From: Apium graveolens
Lineage: Eukaryota > Streptophyta > Magnoliopsida > Apiales > Apiaceae
Length of the DNA: 64,000 nucleotides
Direction of reading: 5' to 3'
Assembly: GCF_009905375.1 (NCBI RefSeq)
Contig: NC_133650.1
Span: 143,290,476-143,354,475 of the forward strand
In this document: positions 22,190 through 32,886 of the stretch, one piece after another
How positions within the stretch are numbered: the first letter of the stretch is position 1
How the letters are laid out: every line of letters starts with the position of its first letter
Notes under the pieces: generated by a model
Told to the model about the DNA's origin: nothing
The model's database searches: none
Seen by the model: the letters and a program-made list of their open reading frames with translations, nothing else
Position numbers and translations under genes: made by a program

Positions 22190-23706
22190 ATGGAATTTTC
22201 CACAATTCTCCCACTCTCTCAGCTGTCATGTTTCATTCCAAAAACATGTACCTTAATCAGAGCTCATCCTTTTAAACCATGGAGACACAGAAATTCAAAG
22301 CCTGCTCGTTTTCGATGTCAAAAGATGTATGTTCCAGGTAACAGAAACTTGTACAGTGTCAACAGACATCCAAAATACTTGTATTTGGGCATTATTTTTG
22401 TATGGTTAAGGCCTTTTTGTTTGATGCAGGATTTGGAGAAGCATCACCTGAAAAAAAGGCAGCCAAAAACATGCACAATTTCTTCACTTATATTGCTGTC
22501 AGAATTGTTGGTGCACAACTGGAGGTTCCTTCAGTCCCCTCTTGTTATGTAACTCCATTTCTAAAGTTTAAAGTGTGATTCTTCAATTGTGTCTATGCAT
22601 GCCACACAATTCTTTTCTACTACTCAAATATCTCACCATATAATAGCAGTTGACTGAGGTGGGAAGAACAAAAAGATGAGATCCATGTTTGGACAGAGTA
22701 GCCGATTTCTCTGATTTATACCCCAATTGCTGCAGAAATTTTTTATTTTAGTTCAGTTTATGATAAACGTTTAACTTCTAAATCTGTATTAGTTATCATA
22801 AACTGAAATCTTAAGTGTCAATAGGGTTAATTCCTAATGTTATTGAGACCATCCTAGATTTTGGATTCGATTCTTGCTCAGTCTGAGATTTGTTAGAATT
22901 GAAGGCATTTATAAGATTAGTAAGTTATGCCTATTTACTCATTTGTTTCAACAATCTCCTACGTTTAGTAAACCGAAAAGGACCAAAACTTCTAACTGAC
23001 TGAAACAAATGAAGCATGACACTGCACTTAAGCTTTATGAGCATATTTAATATTGCAATTTTTTTGGCATTTTTTGAATAAAGATATCTAAACAATTAAT
23101 CTAACTACGATTATTTGACAGAACAGAGCTACAACACTGAAGCCCACAAAGATTTATTGGAATTTTTGGACAAAAACTCTTTGAATGACGGGGATAAGTT
23201 TTGCGCTGCTCTGATGCGAGAATCTCCAAGGCATAAAGGTTTAGGTATGTACAGTATATGAGCAATTTGTCTAGTTTCCTAGTTCTACCACAGTACTTCT
23301 GACTCTGAAGATGTTTTTGGTGATCAATTGGTTGGAATTACTACATGGCTTCCTCCTCTGCAGCGATGCGCATTCTAGAGGTCAGTGTCTTCATAAAAGT
23401 TGGCCAAGTTTGTTTTGTTTCACCAGTATTATAGAACATTTCATGTATCTTAAATAAGCAATACTGCACCAACAACACACAGGTTCGATCTTCGTACTGC
23501 AAGAAAGACTTTGAATGGGACAATCTTCAGCGATTAGCATCCAAGGTTGAAAAAAATAAATTATGATTCAATTCCTCTCCCTGATTCAGTTAACCCGACA
23601 TTTCAATAATTTGCATTGCTGGTTTTGGCAGATGGCCGATGAGTCCAACACAAGAATTATGAGGGATTATGTTCTGGAAACCAGTCATGACCCAAAAATT
23701 GATTAA
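22190..23706 (+). CDS. RBCX1: Chaperonin-like RbcX protein, chloroplastic (six exons, 171 aa)
   Basis: Exons 22190-22337, 22430-22524, 23127-23244, 23364-23380, 23483-23545 and 23632-23706 join in frame (516 nt with TAA). All borders are GT-AG and all phases agree. RbcX is a small helical homodimeric chaperone that clamps the C-terminal peptide of the Rubisco large subunit and aids assembly of the L8 core in the chloroplast stroma. The first 45 or so residues are Ser/Thr/Arg-rich with few acidic residues, as in a transit peptide. The mature part contains FGEASPEKKAAKNMHNFFTY, YNTEAHKDLLEFLDKNSLND, FCAALMRESPRHKG, SYCKKDFEWDNLQRLAS and SNTRIMRDYVLETS, all typical of the plant family. Exon 4 is a 17-bp microexon (AMRILE). 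The intron interruptions hide it from simple ORF scans. The paralogue number (RBCX1 rather than RBCX2) rests on length and synteny. Confidence 0.93.
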
Positions 23707-24048
23707 GAACAAGATGTTTATTCCAGTGCCATGTGCTAAAAAGGTGTATAGAGATAAGCCAGTCAATTGGAGTCACCAATGGAGCATAATGTTCAAATGC
23801 ATCAAGGACTATGAACATATGATCGCCCTGCTTTCATCATAGCTTTGATTATCCCCTCCAATAAGTTTATAGTTGTAGACTTGTTGGAGAAACGGCTACG
23901 GAAGAATTTAAATTTATATATTTTATCATACAAATTTGTGCTTTATCTTTCTTTCCTAATTACAAATAACTCGATTTTTAAAAAAACTTCTGCACCATTT
24001 ATTTATCACCCGAAATGTCTTAAATTGGTCGTCATAATGTATATGGCG
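23707..24048 (+). other. 3' flank of RBCX
   Basis: Spacer up to the first transposon-like terminus. No gene seen; the 3' UTR probably lies here but no clear poly(A) signal can be chosen. Confidence 0.4.
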
Positions 24049-24312
24049 TTTGGATCGTTCGAATACGGGAATAGGAATGAGAGGTGTTAATGAAAAAGTG
24101 AATGACATGGTATTAGACCTTACAATACTGGTATACAACACGTTATTACGGTACGAAATGACACGAATTAAGTTCGAAAATTTGGTACACGAACACGAAA
24201 AAATACGAATATAATTAGTGTCGGTTTGGGTTTCCGATTTAGGTACACGTTACGGAACGAAAGTACGCGGAATATATAAATAGTTAAATTTTTAAAAATA
24301 TATTATATACAT

Positions 24313-25276
24313 AGGGAGTTGCTCAAATGAGAACCCCAATTATAATGAGATATGAGATCTAATCTCAGCCCTCTATTTTGTTATATTTTAACATTTTTGT
24401 TTTAATCCCTACTACACATTTAAATTGTCTTACCCTTATCCCTGCACATCTCTTCACCCCACCTGCCGCCGCCTCAGAACTGCTCCACCACCGCCCATCC
24501 GATAACCACCGCGAACTCATCTCTCTCCCCTCTCTCCCTCCCTCCCTCTCTATCTCTCCCCGTCCCTCCATCTTCATCCCCTACCTCCACCGTCTTGCAT
24601 CACCGCACCTGATATCTTTTCTCAACGGAATAATTTTCGGTCTTTTTCAGCTTCAAAACCAGCGATTACAGATATTTAAACAACCTCCGAATTAACAGAA
24701 ATTTCAAATTTGTTTATATTCGGATATGGTAATTTTATTAAGAGTTTGTAGTTGGCCGAAAATGGTGAAGAAAAGTGGGTGAGGCCTGGAATTGTTGAAT
24801 GAATACAGGTGGTGTTGATTTTGTGAATTGTTTGGTGTGGTGATTTTTGTTATGATATTCATGGTTTAATGAACATAGTTTTTCCGTGTGGCCGAATCAG
24901 ATGGAGCATAAATAGTGATTGGATGCGGTGATTTTTGTTTCCTGGTGGTGATTTATCATTTTCCGTCGGTGATTTTTTATTTTCTGGTGGTGATTTTTGA
25001 TTTGACGGTGGTGATTTTATGTTTGCCGGTGGTGATTTTCTGGTGATCGCCGGAGTTGGTAGTGGTCGCCGGTGGTGGTGGTGGCCAGAAATGATGGTTG
25101 CTGGTTGTTGGAGGTGGTGGTGGGGGTAAGTAGAAAGAAGAAGCTGGAAGAGATGATGGTTGGAGAAGATGATTAGGTTTAAAATGAATGATCTAGATTA
25201 AATAGATTTAAATTTTTATGGTTGAGATTAGATCTCATATCTCACCAAAAAAAGGTTTTCAATGGAGTAAGACCCT
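24313..25276. mobile_element. 964-bp non-autonomous TIR element with 8-bp target duplication
   Basis: Left end AGGGAGTTGCTC, right end GAGTAAGACCCT. The sub-terminal stretch GAGATATGAGATCTAATCTC (24345-24364) recurs inverted at 25223-25242. Flanks show ATATACAT at 24305-24312 and again at 25277-25284. The 8-bp duplication suggests hAT, but the flank is AT-rich so chance cannot be excluded. A 105-codon ORF inside is Pro/Leu-rich low-complexity sequence and unlikely to be a gene. Confidence 0.68.
24922..25045 (+). repeat. Degenerate minisatellite GGTGATTTT
   Basis: GGTGATTT recurs six times between 24922 and 25045, spaced about 18-23 bp, with the pattern CNGGTGGTGATTTT. It lies inside the TIR element 24313-25276. 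Confidence 0.7.
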
Positions 25277-25284
25277 ATATACAT

Positions 25285-26143
25285 ATATATACTACATATC
25301 AAATGTGAATTTACCTATTCTAAATAACATATATATAATTGTAAATACTAAATTATATTTTATTATTTCTTGATTACGTGAGCACTTCACTATTTCACTT
25401 TTAGACTTGGGGATTCATGGTTTTTAAAATATTTGTTATCGGCAAAATAAATTTGTTAATTTCTTTTTAAAACATTTTAATGATAAACTAAATCTAAGTT
25501 ATTTATTTATAGATTCGTGGTCGTGGATGCAAAAAAATAAGCACTATCAAGTCGTTGACTTTATGTTTTTAATTTTTTTGAATATTGAACAATTTGTAGT
25601 TTGTTGTACACAAAACATTTTCACTTGTTTCATACTTTTTTATTAGAAACTTTGTTGTTCATTATTCAAGACAATTTAATTATCTATTGCCCTTTTTAAC
25701 AATTAATTTTTTCGTATATAATCCGTGTACTTTAGTGTAATAAAGCGGGTAAATACGAATAATTAGTTTCGGGTTAGTGTCACCAAATTGGTACACGAAT
25801 CCAAATCCGGGTCGAGTTCGGGTTTGGTACACAAAAAGACGAAAGTAAACGAAACGTCACGAAATGTTATCAGGTTTACGTGGTATCCCAAGGGGTATAC
25901 CATTCAATACAAAGTTTCCATTCTCAATCACCAAATACTAATACATGGGATTGAGATTCCGATTCCCATTAATCGGACTCATTAACCATGAACCAAACTC
26001 TCGCTTTGTCTGTATTAAAAACGCTCATAAAATTTAAAGAATAATATTGTTCATATAAAAAAAATGACCGTAAAGTGTTAAGTTATATGAATATTACATT
26101 AATATTCATATATTGTTCAAAAATATTAGAAAAAGTATATGAA
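25285..26143. other. AT-rich intergenic sequence
   Basis: Contains the right arms of the outer TIR layers up to about 25990. Beyond that no gene or element can be named. Confidence 0.4.
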
Positions 26144-26551
26144 TCTATATTATACTATAATAACTGGGATGATGTATAATTTGGTTCAACGATTATCCCC
26201 TAATTTTGATTATTAAAATAATAAACAAATAGTGTTATATATTCGTTAAACTACTAAATTGTTAAACTACTAAACATAATTTACTTATTCTACTAAACTA
26301 CGACCACAATTTATCCTATTATTACAAAATAAATTAATAGTGTTATATATTCGTTAAACTACTAAATTGTTTAACTAACAGACATAGTCTACTTATCTTA
26401 CTAAACTACGACAACAGGTTATCCTATAATTTTAATTATAAATTTATAATTAATATATATTTATATTAATATTTTAAAATTATAATATGACAGAATAAAT
26501 ACATTTTTAAATATTAACGGAAACCCGTGCTTCGCACGAAATTTAAGCTAG
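26144..26551 (+). mobile_element. Non-autonomous Helitron, 408 bp
   Basis: Begins TCTATATTATACTATAATAA, preceded by A. Ends CTAG, followed by T. The hairpin CGTGC-TTC-GCACG (26526-26538) lies nine bases before the CTAG end. TC start, a short GC-rich hairpin and CTRR end, with insertion between A and T and no target duplication, are the Helitron signature. There is no Rep/helicase, so it depends on a relative. Confidence 0.85.
26230..26445 (+). repeat. 108-bp tandem duplication inside the Helitron
   Basis: Two copies of a unit starting TAGTGTTATATATTCGTTAA at 26230 and 26338, with scattered differences between them. Confidence 0.8.
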
Positions 26552-26699
26552 TATTACATAAACATTCATATATTAGAAAGAACATAATGTGATAATTTCC
26601 TAGAAGTTATAATTTTTTTTGGTACTAGAGATATCACTTTAGGCGGGTTCTCGGGTAAAAAGTTAGTTAAGCAAACACGAAAGTTAATATTAAAAATAT

Positions 26700-26822
26700 G
26701 GGTAATGTTCCTGGACATCTGAGAGCTACATAAACTTTATCTAACCCACTGATCCCGGTGCGTCGAATCTATATTTCAAGGGCCCAGACTTAATCAGTTT
26801 TTTTACGTTCCGCAAATATTTT
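26700..26822 (+). mobile_element. Left arm of an old TIR element split by element 2
   Basis: The sequence around CTATATTTCAAGGGCC and TTTTACGTTCCGCAAATATT is an imperfect inverted copy of 41480-41600 on the far side of element 2. The two arms therefore belonged to one hairpin-like element into which the retrotransposon was inserted. Confidence 0.6.
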
Positions 26823-26900
26823 GAATTATATAAATCAAAACACAAGTAATAAAAACACAAGTCTTTAAAACTTTCTGGTGGATTTGAATGTATCCACCAG

Positions 26901-26945
<45 letters not shown>

Positions 26946-27763
26946 AGAGAACCATGTGAAGCTTGAATAGCTCACAGCTGCTTTACAAGTGAACAACTAA
27001 ACTTCCATAGAAATGCTACATGATACAGCTTACAAATATTTCTCTGAAAAAATATGTTTTTCTTAGTCTATTGTTGTTGTTTTACTACTTGCTACACTTG
27101 GTTTATATATCACAAAGTTTACATAGAATAAGACAAGATAATAAAATAAAACCTATCTAGTCTAACTCCATGCTGCTTCACTACTCTATTCCATCATCTT
27201 TGAAAATATTCATAACTTGCATGGAAATGGTAATGCTTCTTTGTTCTCAAAACCCTACTAAACAGGCTGCCACATTCATTTTACAAACACTCGACGCATG
27301 TGACTGTGTTGTCACTGTCAACGGATATTTGAATTGATCATCCGTCGGGTACATGCTTGTTATCCACCGGGTAGCCTTGTTGATCATCCATCGGGTAGCT
27401 TTGTTGATCACCCGTCAGGTAGCCATTTATCACTTGACTCTATTTCATTTGTGCAGAATTACAAGACATCCCATATTTACATTTAATCAACATATTCTGC
27501 ACATCTACTAGCACTCTACATGATTCATAAGCTACTACAAAATCTATACAAAGTTGTTTGCAGAAATGTGCTACATTACTTATTGTTACATAAGCTACTC
27601 ACTGTCTCACTCGATGGATATCAATTAGTCATCCGCCGGGACTATATTGAATCATCGGTCGGACTATAATTGATCATCCTTCGGGTGCTATAAAATTCAC
27701 TAAGTTAAATCTACTAAGGTGTTTTGTTTAGTTTATCATCAAGTACACAAAATATTCCTAACA
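26823..27763 (-). repeat. 3' LTR of element 2, truncated
   Basis: Begins (minus strand) TGTTAGGAATATTTTG next to the polypurine tract. It is collinear with 40523-41435 and breaks off at GAATTATATAAATC, losing 135 bp. Contains the CCGTCGGGTA motif series at 27340-27415 and 27630-27690, and an expanded TA repeat at 26904-26943. Confidence 0.85.
26904..26943. repeat. (TA)n microsatellite
   Basis: About 19 TA units inside the 3' LTR of element 2. The matching place in the 5' LTR (40601-40620) has about 10 units. Confidence 0.9.
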
Positions 27764-27967
27764 ATCTCCCCAATTTATGTCTACTAGAATTATAGCCATA
27801 AATTAAGAGAAACTTGATGATAACAAACATCCTAAAGATACAGACTGAAAAATAGTAGATAAAACTGATAAGTGCTACAAATGTTCTAAAAGTTGAACAA
27901 TACAAAGTACACAAAGAAATTGCTTACAATTGTTATCAAGATGCTCCTCTAGTCTGAGCAAATAGAT

Positions 27968-29284
27968 TTATTTCCTTGATTGTCTGGATTCCTTCCCAAG
28001 CCTTCTGTTATTTTCTTCAATTTGATTCTGAAGTTGTCTGTGGAATTCAAGTTCATCGGCTTCTGAGAGATTTAGCATTTTCTGCATTTCTAAAAGAGTC
28101 TCATTGCTAGAGATACTCAATTGGTCCTCCAATCTGAAGAATCTTCTAACACCTTTATCATCCATGAACTCCATCAGCCAATAGGGCCTTAGATGCACTC
28201 TCTTTCCTGTAAAAGGAATAAATAGAGTATTTGGAAGTGCATCTTTGGCTCTAATACTTCTTAGTTCCTCAATCCTTTTTAGAACTATTCTTCTTGCAGT
28301 CACATTGTATCCAAAGTTCTTTTTGAAGGATGAATAGACTTTAATCAGAACAGATTGGCTTTCTTGGATAATCCTGTGAAGAGGCCACGCCATCTCTTTC
28401 CCTCCCTTGTATCTAAATACCAGTCTTTCAGGAAGATGTCTGTAAGCATCAATTCCTCTTACTTCTTCCAGTTCATCCAAGTAGAAATTGAAGTATGAAA
28501 ATTCCTTGATATCACACATGTACATGAGATCTCTTTTGTTGACTGTGGGTTGGGATTTGGTTAGAGCTTTGGATTTGAGAGATACAGGCTTCACTTTCTT
28601 TCAAGCTCTAGTCTTTGTCTTCTTTGTCTTGAAGATGGGCAAATTTAGCTCAGGAATTGGTAAACTATCCCAGTCTACTGGCTCATCCTTGGGAACAATT
28701 GGTTCATCATGAATATTTCTTGTTGGATTAACCACTTTGAATTCTTCAAATACCACTGAGGGTTTTGATGTCTGAGTTGTAGTTGAAGGCTTTTTGGGAA
28801 ACTAATCTTCCAATTCCTCATCATTAAAGTTCACTTTCCTCTTGGAATGGAGTTTGCATCTAAATCTCCTTTTCTGCTGTGATCCTTCTTGCATTTTCAA
28901 ATCCTTAGGTTCAGTGATTACAGTTGGTTGTACATGAGGTTCTGTTATGGTTTTTACAGCTTGAAGCTTGGCCAAGATAACAACTTGTTATTTCTTTTGC
29001 TTTTGCTTCTTAGCATCCAAAGCAGCTTGCTTCTTTTCTAGCCTTATTCTTTCTTTCTCTTCCTTCTTAGCTTCCACAAACAGTGGGTGTCCAACCACCA
29101 CATAAATCTCCTTACCATTTCTGTAAATTTTGGCAATTCTTCTTTTCAATCCTGAATCAGCTGGATCCCTGTAGAATGTAATAGATCTTGACAACAGTTT
29201 CTTTTCATCTGGCTTTGGTGTCTCAAACACTATATCTATAGGATTGTTGTCTGAAAACTTAGAATAGTTCCATTTGGCCTTCAT
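27968..29284 (-). pseudogene. Extra env-like ORF of element 2, with stops
   Basis: Minus-strand frame starting MKAKWNYSKFSDNNPIDIVF at 29284. It holds ITFYRDPADSGLKRRIAKIY, VVVGHPLFVEAKKEEKER and a Lys/Gln-rich stretch, then several stops, and resumes as a 208-codon frame (28594-27968) with FSYFNFYLDELEEVRGIDAY and WLMEFMDDKGVRRFFRLEDQ. It lies between pol and the polypurine tract, the place of the additional ORF in SIRE elements. Its function is unknown; an envelope role is only suggested by position. At least four stops (for example near 28985, 28803 and 28600) make it a pseudogene. Confidence 0.65.
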
Positions 29285-29297
29285 GATGAGATCTTTC

Positions 29298-30717
29298 TGT
29301 TAGGTCCCAATGTGTTTGTAGAAGGGGGGGGGTTGAATACAAACAATACCGAATAATCGAATTTAGTGCAGAATAAAAAAATTGAAACAAAATTTAAGTT
29401 AAATAAAAATATTATTAAACTTGAAAGGTATTACAACAACGGTATCGATTACAAGGGATTAATCTCAAATTAATTATCACAAATCTAGAATAAATTCGAC
29501 ATGAACTTTTTCTATTTTTGCAATAAAAATATTCAAATGCTAAACGCAATTTGAGATTAAGTTCTAGGGATTTTGATCCGCTAGATAGTTACACAAGAAC
29601 AAGAGAATGATTTCTAGTTGTTTGGATTTAACTTTAAAACTAGAAATTGTGATCTTGAAATATGCAGATGAAAAGATGAAATATTGCTTCTGCTTCTTTT
29701 CTTTTTGTTCTTGAATAAGTGTGTTCAGTATATTAGTCTTGAATGTCTGCTGCTGCTTCTGTCTTTATAATTCAATCAACAGAATCACTTGAACTGGAAT
29801 GACAATCGGTTGAACTAGCAAGATAATCTGCTGAACCAGTAGAACTTTCGGTATAACAATCAGTTTAAGCTAGTATGACTTTCGGCAAGACTATCTGTTG
29901 AACTAGCAAGACTATCAAACTGAACTAGCAAGACTATCTCCTTCCAGTAGAACTTTCGGTGAGACAATTGAAATGACTTGGCATGACAATCGGTATGACA
30001 ATCCAGATTGTCATGCTAGTTCAATTTCAACTGTCTTGCTGAATTAAAACTTATTTTAATCCAATTAAAATTCTGAAAATTCTTAATATTAATTCAGAAT
30101 TAATATTAAGAATTTTCAGAATTTTAATTGGATTAAAATCAGTTTTAATTCAGCAAGACAATTGAAATTGAACTAGCATGACAATCGGTATGACAATAAA
30201 TTAATCTTTGCAGATATAATTTATTTTCTTAATTAAATTATATGACTTAATTAATTAATAGAGAATTAATACTAATCTTGAGCAGCAACCACTCTTCTGA
30301 AAATCTTCTGAAAATCACTGAGAATTATGAATCAATTCCACCACTTCAATGTTGACACTCGATGTACTGTCTGGTTCATAAGTGACTAACTTCCGTGACG
30401 TTTCTTCATGTCTTGACTTTGACACTTTGATTTTCTTCAGATTAAATCCTTGTAATTCTCTGATACCCTGACGAGATCTCTGTCACTTGATTAAATCCAC
30501 AATCTTGATTTGTATCACTTAGGTTTGATCAATTTCTTGAACTTCTTCCAGTGAAGTAATTCCTCAAGTTTGTAGATGAACCTTGTTTCTGAATCCTTTG
30601 ACAGATGTTACTTTGTGAGATCTCTTTGAAGGTAGATCCACTATTTACTTATTACATTCTTATTTGAGTTGAGTTAAATCCTCGAATATACAAATAGGCT
30701 ATGGCATGTGCCTTACA
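29298..30717 (-). repeat. Left LTR of element 3
   Basis: 1420 bp. Adjoined on the right by the complement of the polypurine tract (ATCTCCCCC). Several percent different from the right LTR. Contains many copies of GAACTAGCAAGAC / GACAATCGG and a 181-bp palindrome. Confidence 0.85.
30006..30186. repeat. 181-bp near-perfect palindrome in the left LTR
   Basis: Arms of 90 bp around the single base A at 30096. Starts GATTGTCATGCTAGTTCAAT and ends with its reverse complement. I count two mismatches in 90 pairs. In RNA it would form a hairpin with almost no loop. Confidence 0.93.
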
Positions 30718-32886
30718 ATCTCCCCCTTTTGTTTGTTAGACAATAACAACAAATACCTAGAGGATAACTCAACTAACAAATAAGAAAAAGATATAAACAA
30801 AAATGCAAAGTAAATAGCAGAAAAGTTCTGGATAACATTTAACATTTTCCAGATTCCAAATAGATATTCCTCTAGACTGAACATATCTTCAAGTAGTTTC
30901 ATCTTCTTTTGTACAACCACATTTCCTGTTGAGAAGCGCATATCTCTCTTGCTTCTCCCCCTATGAGAATCAACTAATTAAAGAAGATCACCTTCGTTTA
31001 CCACATCTCGCGTACAATAGGATCCGCAGATAAAAAACCAATAGTACTCCCCTTTTGGAAAACAGCTTCTTCCCTTATGAAGAAAATCATCTTGTGTTTA
31101 CCACCTCTCCCGTGTAATAGGATCCGTAGTTACAAACAACAATGGTGTGGTGTAGTGTACATATGTAGGATCTTTTTCTTCCTCCCTGCTATTTCTCCCC
31201 CTTAGTTGAGGAATCCTCCAAACTATTACTTAAGCTTTTATCTCCCCCTTAGAGAAGGAATGTATGCCGTTGTCTGAAGGAGTTCTCATATTTCACTTGG
31301 TTGGAAAAGAAATAACAAGTAGTTTCATCTTTCTTCCTCACTGTGAGTGTGTGATTCTGTTTAGTGTACCTCACATGTGTTTCACTCTTCTCTCCACTCG
31401 TGTTTACACTCATTCTCACAAGTGTATCACTCCTCTCATAGCTCCAAAAATCAGCTGTACCTGCAAGGAAAATCACCTTAGCCGTCCTTAAGGAGGTCAC
31501 AGGTGGTGGCAAATCCCCATCCTTGTTAAACTCGTCAGATGAATCTGAGTCATAATCTACAAGTTGCTAGTTTTCCTTTTAGGGTTCCAGATTTGAATTC
31601 TGGGAAGGTAAACAATGATCCAAAGAATTTAGCATAAGGATCAAAGTTCCCTTCTAATGTCTGTGAAGACATTTTCTTGTGACTTATCAGGTAATATCTG
31701 AATCATTGTCAACAAGTTATCGATCTGCGCCTATGTCAGATCCACTATCCGCAGATGCATCCAAGGGATTTAAGCCTGGGGAGGTAGACACTGATCACTG
31801 ACATATGGCTTTTGGATCAGTATCCTCTCCTAACACCTATAAAGGCAATTAATCCATTAAAGAACCTTGAACAATCGAATCTGACCTTAAAATGGTCGAA
31901 ACTCTTGTTTCCGTCAACTCATCCTTTGTGTGTGTAACCTTTCCTTGTGCATCAAGAATTGTTTATATTTGAAGTGGTGACACTACATCGGATACCTTGG
32001 CCGACAGACAAATTTCAATAGAAGCACCCTGTTGAGAGAATGAATCTAGTAACTGTTTTTGAGCCTTTTCAGCCATTACATCTTTTTGAGAAGATGTATG
32101 GGGGCTAGCAGTTGTCTCAGTTTAAGTACTACTCATCTATGTAGGAGACATAGCTACTGGGTTGACTTCAGGACCTTCCTTATGTGGTGCACTAAGGCAC
32201 TATCTCCCTCACACTCATTCATACTTTATTTTAGTGATAAGAGAGTGTTGGTTGGTTCTGTTTCTGTGTTTGTCTTTACAGTCTGGGATAGATGTTGTGG
32301 GTTTTCAATCTCATGACTGTCAATGAAAGAAAGCCATTGGAGACTGAAACTGTATCACAGAACATATGGCAATAGAAAGATAAAATGTACTTAAGATATA
32401 TAATGAATGAAAATTATACATTTAATATTTTGAGAGAAATGATGTACAATAGTGATTTCAAAAGATTTTAAATGAAATAAGAAATCACTAATGTTGAAAG
32501 AAGTTTGAGTTCAATGATAACATTATCAATATATCACTGCACATATAAAACAATATGTTTGTGCCTAGTGATAAGAGAGTTATTAATATCACGACTCTAC
32601 TAGTTCATATTAAACTGTAACTTCAGTTAGAGTGCCATACCATGTCCTTGACGATTGCTTGAGTAATACACTACTTCATATCAACCTGAAGTGAGATTGT
32701 GAAGAAGAGATTTATATAGTCCAATAGATATGCAGCTGCAAAGTCCATGAACTGTGGTGCACTGACTTCCTCTTTGACTTACCAACCAGGAGTATACTTG
32801 TACACATTTTACTAGAGTCCAATTCCAAGTGTAATGTGCATCATGTGCCTGATATGTCATAATATTCTCAAGTCTCGTCACTGGTG
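30718..32886 (-). other. Non-coding internal region of element 3
   Basis: Lies where integrase, RT and RNase H should be. It begins with the polypurine tract complement and contains no ORF above about 90 codons and no recognisable pol motif. Derivation unknown. Confidence 0.6.

Larger units (their letters stand above)
24049..25990. mobile_element. Nest of terminal-inverted-repeat elements (outer layers)
   Basis: The left edge (GCGTTTGGATCG, GAATAGGAATGAG) and the right edge, read in reverse (GAGTTTGGTTCATGG, GGGAATCGGAATCTC), are similar inverted sequences of the kind found on PIF/Harbinger-like MITEs. A second layer inside is rich in the motif GGTACACGAA on the left (24185) and on the right (25790). 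The innermost layer is the better-defined element 24313-25276. Limits of the two outer layers are approximate and no transposase is present. Confidence 0.4.

Noticed and set aside
22103..22552. 149-codon single ORF as a gene
   Set aside because: It reads through the first intron of RBCX into exon 2 in the wrong frame; the spliced model fits the known family.
24378..24695. Pro/Ser/Leu-rich 105-codon ORF
   Set aside because: Low-complexity CT-rich interior of a TIR element; no start context or conserved motif.
26906..26943. TA repeat as a regulatory or structural site
   Set aside because: Simple microsatellite within an LTR that varies in length between the two LTRs.
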